A stretch of 5,834 bases of DNA from an uncultured bacterium (lineage in GTDB: Bacteria; Pseudomonadota; Gammaproteobacteria; Burkholderiales; Burkholderiaceae_D), in contig CAIQLE010000063.1 in NCBI GenBank assembly GCA_903872555.1, positions 1 to 5,834 on the forward strand. Direction: 5' to 3'. This document shows positions 1-5,834 of the stretch, piece after piece. Numbering within the stretch: position 1 is the stretch's first letter; the number at the start of each line of letters is the position of its first letter. Both the position numbers and the translations under genes were made by a program. The notes beneath the pieces are model-generated. The model had not been told where the DNA came from. It did no database searches and was given only the letters and a program-made list of their open reading frames with translations.

Positions 1-45
1 CCTTGGCTTTTACCGGAACGGGACTTTCACCCGCTAGTTCAACAC
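1..45 (-). mobile_element. Possible 5' end of a group II intron (edge-truncated)
   Basis: Read on the minus strand from position 45, the sequence begins GTGTTGAAC and continues with a short helix GCGGGTGAAAGTCCCG and then GGTAAAAGCCAAGG before running off the window. A 5' GTG(T/C)-type start, followed within about 15 bases by a GGTGAAAGTCC-like element, recalls the opening of domain I in bacterial group II introns. That resemblance is from memory of the family, not a search. No reverse transcriptase, domain V or 3' end is inside the window. It could instead be another structured RNA transcribed leftward from the promoter motif at 74-82. Tentative. Confidence 0.35.
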
Positions 46-73
46 AGCTTTTCTGGACGCGACATAGGCGGGA

Positions 74-82
74 ATTATACCA
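74..82 (-). promoter_or_regulatory. Leftward extended -10 promoter motif
   Basis: The minus strand reads TGGTATAAT, a perfect sigma-70 extended -10 (TG-n-TATAAT). No convincing -35 lies at the usual spacing, which is acceptable for extended -10 promoters. Transcription would start near position 67 and run left, away from thiC, into the RNA-like segment at 1-45. It therefore probably serves a divergent neighbour or structured RNA outside the window. Confidence 0.4.
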
Positions 83-104
83 TAACCGTTGTCCTTTAAA
101 AGTA

Positions 105-134
105 TTGCGAGGAACGACCTGTTCTGGTTATATA
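105..134 (+). promoter_or_regulatory. Candidate thiC operon promoter
   Basis: TTGCGA (105-110) resembles a -35 box (4 of 6 to TTGACA). After an 18-base spacer comes TATATA (129-134) as a -10 (4 of 6; TTATAT at 128-133 would give 17). Transcription would begin around 140-142, exactly where the riboswitch's closing helix begins, as expected for a riboswitch leader. It is the only reasonable sigma-70 candidate I see between the left edge and the aptamer. Not experimentally supported. Confidence 0.5.
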
Positions 135-139
135 GACCC

Positions 140-2207
<2,068 letters not shown>

Positions 2208-2214
2208 GACAGCG

Positions 2215-2418
2215 ATGCTTCTTATTGATCTGAATGGCCAGCCGCGTGAAGTTCAGCAGGGGCAGTCGGTACAGGATTTAATCGACACGCTGGCTCTGAG
2301 CAATCAGGCGCTGGCCGTGGCGATTAATCGGGAAGTGGTGCCACGTGCCCGCTGGCGCGAGCGTTTGCTGCTCAGTAGTGACAAGGTTGATATTGTGCGC
2401 GCGATTGGTGGCGGCTGA
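2215..2418 (+). CDS. thiS: Sulfur carrier protein ThiS
   Basis: Small ubiquitin-fold sulfur carrier of 67 residues, the usual length. The C-terminus AIGGG gives the Gly-Gly tail that is adenylated by ThiF (or a MoeB-like partner) and converted to a thiocarboxylate. That thiocarboxylate donates sulfur to ThiG for thiazole formation. The beta-grasp start MLLIDLNGQPREV and the segment ALAVAINREVVPRARW fit the family. It begins 7 bases after the thiC stop with no strong Shine-Dalgarno, so it is probably translationally coupled to thiC. The stop codon lies inside the left arm of the inverted repeat at 2415-2467. Confidence 0.95.
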   Translation: MLLIDLNGQPREVQQGQSVQDLIDTLALSNQALAVAINREVVPRARWRERLLLSSDKVDIVRAIGGG

Positions 2419-2467
2419 AGCTGCAGTTCAACTGCAATTGCAATAGCAACTGCAAATGCAGCTTCAG
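2415..2467 (+). repeat. TGCA-rich inverted and direct repeat after thiS
   Basis: CTGAAGCTGCA (2415-2425) and TGCAGCTTCAG (2457-2467) are perfect 11-base inverted arms that include the thiS stop codon. Inside are a smaller palindrome GCAGTT-C-AACTGC (2423-2435), GCAATTGC (2434-2441), and a direct repeat CAACTGCAA (2429-2437 and 2447-2455). TGCA occurs five times in 39 bases. No T run follows the right arm (GGCTCAAG), so a classic intrinsic terminator is unlikely. It could be an mRNA-stabilising or processing hairpin between thiCS and thiGDE, or simply simple-sequence expansion. The rest of the gap (2468-2592) shows no gene; only the thiG ribosome site at its end is recognisable. Confidence 0.75.
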
Positions 2468-2592
2468 GCTCAAGTTCTGCCGATTTGCAGGCCAGTGTTT
2501 TACAGGGACCTAGCTTCAACTGATGGATAGTCACTGTTTCATAAGTCGCTGCTTGCGCGCTACCACCATGTGAATGCAACCAAGGATGTTCT

Positions 2593-3390
2593 ATGAAGAC
2601 GAACGACTCACAACAATCCGGACTGACCATCGCCGGCAAGACCTATCGCTCGCGCTTGCTGGTCGGTAGTGGCAAATACAAAGATCTGGATGAGACACGC
2701 CGTGCAACCGAAGCATCGGGTGCTGACATCATCACCGTAGCAATACGCCGGGTGAACATAGGACAAGATCCGAACGCACCCAATCTGCTAGATGCCGTGC
2801 CGCCTAGTCAATACACCATACTTCCGAATACAGCAGGCTGCTATAACGCCAAGGATGCGGTCTACACCTTGCAACTGGCGCGTGAACTGCTGAATGGTCA
2901 CAAGCTGGTCAAACTGGAAGTGCTGGGCGATGAAAAAACGCTGTTCCCGAATATGCCTGAAACCCTGAAGGCGGCAGAGACGCTGGTCAAAGATGGTTTC
3001 GATGTCATGGTCTACTGCAGCGATGATCCTATACAGGCAAAAATGCTTGAGGAAATAGGCTGTTGCGCCGTGATGCCACTGGCTTCACTGATAGGCTCGG
3101 GCATGGGCATTCTGAACCCATGGAATCTCTCTTTGATTATTGAGCAAGCCAGAGTGCCTGTGCTGGTCGATGCCGGTGTCGGTACGGCCTCAGATGCAGC
3201 GATTGCGATGGAACTGGGCTGTGATGGCGTGCTCATGAATACCGCGATTGCCGGTGCGCAGGATCCGATACGTATGGCGCGCGCCATGAAACTCGCAGTC
3301 GAAGCGGGGCGTGAAGCTTTCCTTGCCGGCCGCATTCCCCGCAAATTTGCCGCATCACCTTCCTCACCGATGGCAGGCCGTATTGCATGA
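2593..3390 (+). CDS. thiG: Thiazole synthase ThiG
   Basis: TIM-barrel enzyme that condenses 1-deoxy-D-xylulose 5-phosphate, dehydroglycine and sulfur from ThiS-thiocarboxylate into the thiazole phosphate of thiamin. It has 265 residues, within the family range. Visible blocks are [12 protein letters not shown] (20-31), [11 protein letters not shown] (47-57), the [10 protein letters not shown] strand with Lys107 as the probable Schiff-base lysine, [12 protein letters not shown] (161-172) and [12 protein letters not shown] (192-203), the last two being phosphate-binding loops. ATG 2593 has AAGGA at 2582-2586, six bases upstream. The gene is separated from thiS by 174 bases, unlike the tight packing elsewhere in the operon. 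Its stop overlaps the thiD start (ATGA). The dehydroglycine-forming partner, ThiO or ThiH, is not encoded nearby. Confidence 0.97.
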   Translation: MKTNDSQQSGLTIAGKTYRSRLLVGSGKYKDLDETRRATEASGADIITVAIRRVNIGQDPNAPNLLDAVPPSQYTILPNTAGCYNAKDAVYTLQLARELLNGHKLVKLEVLGDEKTLFPNMPETLKAAETLVKDGFDVMVYCSDDPIQAKMLEEIGCCAVMPLASLIGSGMGILNPWNLSLIIEQARVPVLVDAGVGTASDAAIAMELGCDGVLMNTAIAGAQDPIRMARAMKLAVEAGREAFLAGRIPRKFAASPSSPMAGRIA

Positions 3391-4172
3391 AGAAAGCTTG
3401 CGTGCTCGTATTTGCCGGACTCGACCCCAGTGGCGGTGCCGGCATACAAGCTGACATACAGGCCATCAGTGATGCGGGCGCGCATACCCTGCCAATCATC
3501 ACCGCACTGACGGTGCAAGATAATCAGCATGTGCATGCCGTCTATCCGGTGGATGCATCTGTGTTGACTGAACAGGCGCATGCGCTGGTGGCACATGGTA
3601 CGGAGATTGATGCGATTAAGATCGGTATCGTCGGTAGTCTGGCAAACGCGCAGGCGATTGCTGATGTCATCCTGCGACTCAGGGCAGTCAATCCCACATT
3701 GCCCGTGGTACTCGATCCGGTGTTAGCGAGCGGACATGGTGATGTGCTGACTCAGGGCGATGCTGTACAGGCGATCGCGCCAGTGCGCCGCCTTGCTACC
3801 CTCATCCTGCCGAATTTGCCCGAGGCGCGTGCCTTGTGTAATGGCGTTGATGAGCTGGCATTACAGGCGCAGGCATTACTGCATGATTCACCGCATGTGA
3901 TGATCAAAGGCGGGCATGGCGAAGGCGATGAGATTATCAATACCTGGTTTCATGCCGACCACAGGCGCGAGTGGCGCTGGCCACGTTTGTCGGGTGACTA
4001 TCACGGCTCAGGCTGTACGCTGGCTGCTGCGATTGCTGCGCGGTTGGCGCAAGGTGTTGCGATGGAGGTCGCACTGGATGTCGCACAAAACTACACTCAG
4101 CATAGCCTTACCCACGCATATACCATCGCGCATGGTCAACAGATACCGTATCGCTTGAAGGAGATGTCATGA
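3387..4172 (+). CDS. thiD: HMP/HMP-P kinase ThiD
   Basis: Ribokinase-fold kinase that phosphorylates HMP to HMP-P and HMP-P to HMP-PP, feeding ThiE. The 261 residues contain [13 protein letters not shown] (11-23) at the N-terminus, and ITALTVQDN with Gln44 in the position that binds the pyrimidine in known ThiD. Other family blocks are KIGIVGS (78-84), DPVLASGHG (110-118), [10 protein letters not shown] (141-150), IKGGHG (173-178) and [15 protein letters not shown] (204-218). Cys210 lies in the GSGC anion hole, a variant of the usual GTGC, with Asp204 nearby. The ATG overlaps the thiG stop by 4 bases and its end overlaps thiE by 4 bases, so coupled translation is likely. It is a stand-alone kinase, not a ThiDE fusion. 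Confidence 0.95.
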   Translation: MKKACVLVFAGLDPSGGAGIQADIQAISDAGAHTLPIITALTVQDNQHVHAVYPVDASVLTEQAHALVAHGTEIDAIKIGIVGSLANAQAIADVILRLRAVNPTLPVVLDPVLASGHGDVLTQGDAVQAIAPVRRLATLILPNLPEARALCNGVDELALQAQALLHDSPHVMIKGGHGEGDEIINTWFHADHRREWRWPRLSGDYHGSGCTLAAAIAARLAQGVAMEVALDVAQNYTQHSLTHAYTIAHGQQIPYRLKEMS

Positions 4173-4774
4173 AAGGTCTGTATCTGGTGACACCCGATTG
4201 GGATGACACCGAACGATTGCTCGCAGTCAGCGAACAAGGTATACGCGGCGGCGCCAGTTTGCTGCAATACCGCCATAAGACGGCCAGCCCAGACTTGCGA
4301 AGCGAGCAGGCCGCGGCCTTATTAATATTATGCCGCCGCTTTAATGTGCCACTGATTATTAATGACCATCTTGAACTATGTGAGTCCATCGATGCCGATG
4401 GCATTCATGTAGGCGGAACCGATGCCTCGGTGGCGAGTATGCGCGCACGACTGGGTGTGTCCAAAATCGTCGGCGCTTCCTGCTATGGTGATTTGCAGTT
4501 GGCGCGTGATGCACAAGCTTCGGGAGCGAGCTATGTTGCCTTTGGCGGATTTTATCCTTCGCGCGTCAAGAAATATGCGGTGACAACAAAGCCTGACATC
4601 ATTAACAGAGCGCTCGAAGAATTGAAGGTTCCGTTGTGTGTGATCGGCGGTATGACAGCAGAAAACAGTCGCGAGTTGATTGCTCACGGCGCACATATGG
4701 TGGCCGCGATCAGTAGCGTGTATGCGGCAAATGATCCTCGTTTGGCTGCTTTAGAATTTTCTAAAATGTTTTGA
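4169..4774 (+). CDS. thiE: Thiamin-phosphate synthase ThiE
   Basis: Joins HMP-PP and thiazole phosphate to give thiamin monophosphate. The 201 residues form the expected TIM barrel: LYLVTPD (4-10), LLQYRHK (31-37, the Q-x-R-x-K motif), IINDH (63-67, Asn65 and Asp66), DGIHVGGTD (77-85), GASCYG (102-107), YVAFGGFYPSRVKK (122-135), CVIGGM (157-162) and AAISSVY (179-185). HVGGTD replaces the more familiar HLGQxD, and the phosphate loop reads FGGFYPS, but the other motif residues are present, so the enzyme is probably active. ATG 4169 overlaps the thiD stop and has GAAGGAG at 4157-4163 five bases upstream. It is the last thi gene. Its stop codon lies in an inverted repeat that may mark the end of the operon transcript. 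Confidence 0.96.
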   Translation: MKGLYLVTPDWDDTERLLAVSEQGIRGGASLLQYRHKTASPDLRSEQAAALLILCRRFNVPLIINDHLELCESIDADGIHVGGTDASVASMRARLGVSKIVGASCYGDLQLARDAQASGASYVAFGGFYPSRVKKYAVTTKPDIINRALEELKVPLCVIGGMTAENSRELIAHGAHMVAAISSVYAANDPRLAALEFSKMF

Positions 4775-4803
4775 TAATCGGCTACTTCATTTGATTATCA
4801 AAA
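4769..4803 (+). terminator. Inverted repeat over the thiE stop, possible transcript end
   Basis: TTTTGATAATC (4769-4779) and GATTATCAAAA (4793-4803) are perfect 11-base arms around a 13-base loop, and they include the thiE TGA. The stem is AT-rich and the downstream bases are ATTCGCGCG, without a T run. It could be a weak or factor-assisted end signal, a 3' stabilising hairpin, or a protein-binding palindrome. The structure is clear; the terminator role is inferred. Confidence 0.35.
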
Positions 4804-4837
4804 TTCGCGCGCGTATTTAATCGGATTCATTTTCCAT

Positions 4838-4882
4838 ATTGATGAATTGATCTTCATCGATTTGAATTTATCCCTATTTTTT
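4838..4882 (+). terminator. Hairpin with delayed T run, weak terminator candidate
   Basis: ATTGATGAA (4838-4846) pairs with TTCATCGAT (4853-4861), one T-G wobble, over a six-base loop. A TTTTTT run lies at about 4877-4882, some 15 bases beyond the stem, which is further than in normal intrinsic terminators. It may be the second part of a tandem end signal for the thi operon, or chance in an AT-rich spacer. Confidence 0.22.
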
Positions 4883-4939
4883 AAGCGCGCATTTCCTCTC
4901 TCTGTGTTTTATTTTTTCGCATAGACCTCTGCGAAAGAA

Positions 4940-4967
4940 GGAACTCGTCTCAGCATCTTGCTACACA
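4940..4967 (+). promoter_or_regulatory. hrp-box-like HrpL promoter for the chaperone gene
   Basis: GGAACT (4940-4945), exactly 15 bases, then CTACACA (4961-4967). The hrp box recognised by the extracytoplasmic sigma factor HrpL is GGAACC-N15/16-CCACNNA, so this differs at one base in each half and keeps the spacing. It lies 80 bases before the type III chaperone start, in the right orientation, and no better sigma-70 promoter is obvious in the spacer. The assignment depends on the host carrying hrpL, which cannot be seen here. Confidence 0.55.
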
Positions 4968-5016
4968 CGAGCATCGTCGCTTGTGATCACTGAACTATTC
5001 ATCGGTGCTTCATGCG

Positions 5017-5041
5017 CTTCACATCATTTGATATGAAGGAG
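5017..5041 (+). promoter_or_regulatory. Ribosome site of the chaperone gene, within a hairpin
   Basis: AAGGAG (5036-5041) is a strong Shine-Dalgarno six bases before ATG 5048, and it fixes that start. CTTCA (5017-5021) can pair with TGAAG (5034-5038), continuing after one mismatch into ATC/GAT (5023-5025 with 5030-5032). An alternative is CTTCAT (5008-5013) with ATGAAG (5033-5038). Either fold would cover half of the ribosome site, so translation may be modulated. The pairing is seen; the function is inferred. Confidence 0.4.
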
Positions 5042-5047
5042 CCCTGA

Positions 5048-5518
5048 ATGACATTTCAACTATCCGACTTACAGCATCTGATTCGACAGCTCGGCCCTAG
5101 TCTTCCTGAAATTTCAAGCATCGTTGAAGAAGATTCGGATAGCTGGCAAATCAGCTTCGATGCCGGTCCATCGATACAACTCAGCTGGCAAGAAAATTCT
5201 GCAAGAGCCTTGCTCTGCTGTGCGATAGGCAAACCAAATGGCGCTCATCGAGAAAGCGTGTTTGAAAAACTATTAACGATGAACGTATTACTACAAGGTG
5301 AGTTCAATCTGAAGCTGGGGCTCAGCTCACCTGAAGATGACGTGATCCTGATGGGAGAGCTTGACTCAGGAACCAAGTCGCTTGAGATGCTGCAGGCAGA
5401 GATTGCAGACTATCTGCGTTTTGCTGCGCGGTTTTCTCAGTTGGTGAATCAGCCGGTCATTGAGAGTGACATGGAAGATTTAACGCATGCGATAAATTTT
5501 GAATTGCAAAAAGCTTAA
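5048..5518 (+). CDS. CesT-family type III secretion chaperone (class I)
   Basis: Small protein of 156 residues, strongly acidic: I count 24 Asp/Glu against 10 Lys/Arg. It has no signal peptide or membrane segment. Its layout follows the CesT/ShcF-type effector chaperones: an N-terminal helix (MTFQLSDLQHLIRQLG), a strand region (SWQISFDAGPSIQLSW, about 32-47), a helix with VFEKLLTMNVLL (about 75-86), strands LKLGLSS and DDVILMGELD, and a long C-terminal helical part. Such chaperones dimerise in the cytosol, hold one or a few effectors secretion-ready, and usually sit directly upstream of their effector, as here. An hrp-box-like promoter precedes it. Family assignment is by pattern, not search; the exact subgroup and gene name are unknown. 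Confidence 0.8.
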   Translation: MTFQLSDLQHLIRQLGPSLPEISSIVEEDSDSWQISFDAGPSIQLSWQENSARALLCCAIGKPNGAHRESVFEKLLTMNVLLQGEFNLKLGLSSPEDDVILMGELDSGTKSLEMLQAEIADYLRFAARFSQLVNQPVIESDMEDLTHAINFELQKA

Positions 5519-5552
5519 TGTTCAACAGATAAACAGATAGAGAGGAATACCT

Positions 5553-5834
5553 ATGAGTAAGCCGATACCTTCACCCAGAACGCTTCAGCCTGTAGCTGAC
5601 TATTTTCCTCATCAGGGAGCGCCACGCGCCAGACTTAGCCCTACCAAGAGTCTGAAAAATGCAGCAATTATTTATGAATCGATAAAAAATCTTCCCGATA
5701 AGACCTTGGTTCGTGGTGATTTCGATAAAAGATCGCACCCCTATATTTTTTTTCCAGAACGGGCCAAGAAAAAAATTGGATTCGGCGGCAATCTAAATCC
5801 GGTTGAGGCAAAAAATATCGAAGCTGGCAGGAAG
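5553..5834 (+). CDS. Partial unknown gene, candidate type III effector
   Basis: The frame is open from ATG 5553 to the window end, giving 94 residues with no stop; it is truncated by the edge, not broken. GAGAGGAA at 5540-5547 is a good ribosome site. It starts 34 bases after the chaperone stop, probably in the same transcript. The N-terminus MSKPIPSPRTLQPVADYF is rich in Pro and Ser, has Pro at position 4 and no Asp/Glu before residue 16. These match the compositional rules described for Pseudomonas syringae effectors. The later part is basic (ERAKKKIG, about 70-77; EAGRK at the end). I do not recognise the family. By hand, 43 of 120 bases at 5641-5760 are G or C, far below thiC, which suggests acquired DNA. 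The effector role is inferred from context. Confidence 0.6.
   Translation, partial: MSKPIPSPRTLQPVADYFPHQGAPRARLSPTKSLKNAAIIYESIKNLPDKTLVRGDFDKRSHPYIFFPERAKKKIGFGGNLNPVEAKNIEAGRK

Noticed and set aside
2485..2545. Internal promoter for thiG in the thiS-thiG gap
   Set aside because: The best pairs of boxes I could place (for example TTCAAC at 2515 with TTCATA at 2538) match the consensus too poorly to report.
3012..3596. Minus-strand open frame of 194 codons across thiG and thiD
   Set aside because: It overlaps two solid genes in antisense, has a Met/Ser/Cys-rich composition typical of shadow frames, and shows no family motif.
4915..4936. TTTCGCA / TGCGAAA hairpin as a terminator
   Set aside because: The seven-base stem is real, but the T run precedes it on the plus strand, and on the minus strand the stem is followed by A residues, so it cannot act as an intrinsic terminator in either direction.

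Overview
The window looks like chromosomal DNA of a betaproteobacterium. My best guess is Burkholderiales, perhaps an Oxalobacteraceae relative. This rests on the look of the ThiC, ThiG, ThiD and ThiE proteins, a TPP-riboswitch-led thi operon starting with thiC, and moderate GC in the thi genes. The genus is not determined from sequence alone.

Layout. Positions 1-104 hold no protein gene I can support. They carry a leftward extended -10 promoter motif (74-82) and, at the left edge, a leftward RNA-like segment resembling the 5' end of a bacterial group II intron (1-45, tentative). A rightward promoter candidate (105-134) leads directly into a complete TPP (THI-box) riboswitch (140-235). A leader follows (230-293) in which two identical GGAAGC copies, one in the aptamer's closing helix and one being the thiC Shine-Dalgarno, can compete for the same partner. 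The thiamin operon then runs thiC (294-2207), thiS (2215-2418), thiG (2593-3390), thiD (3387-4172), thiE (4169-4774). thiC-thiS are 7 bases apart and thiG/thiD/thiE overlap by 4 bases (ATGA). The exception is a 174-base gap between thiS and thiG that contains a TGCA-rich inverted and direct repeat.

Together the genes cover most of thiamin phosphate synthesis. ThiC makes HMP-P, ThiD phosphorylates it to HMP-PP, ThiS and ThiG build the thiazole phosphate, and ThiE joins the two halves. The enzyme that supplies dehydroglycine (ThiO or ThiH), plus ThiF, IscS, Dxs and ThiL, are not in the window and must be encoded elsewhere.

After thiE the character changes. A 273-base AT-rich spacer (4775-5047) holds several hairpins and a sequence close to the HrpL-dependent hrp box (4940-4967, GGAACT-N15-CTACACA). 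Downstream are a small acidic CesT/ShcF-type type III secretion chaperone (5048-5518) and, 34 bases later, the start of an unrecognised low-GC gene (5553 to the window end). Its N-terminus has features expected of a type III effector. The most interesting content is this probable hrp-box/chaperone/effector unit beside a housekeeping vitamin operon; the effector does not match any family I recognise.
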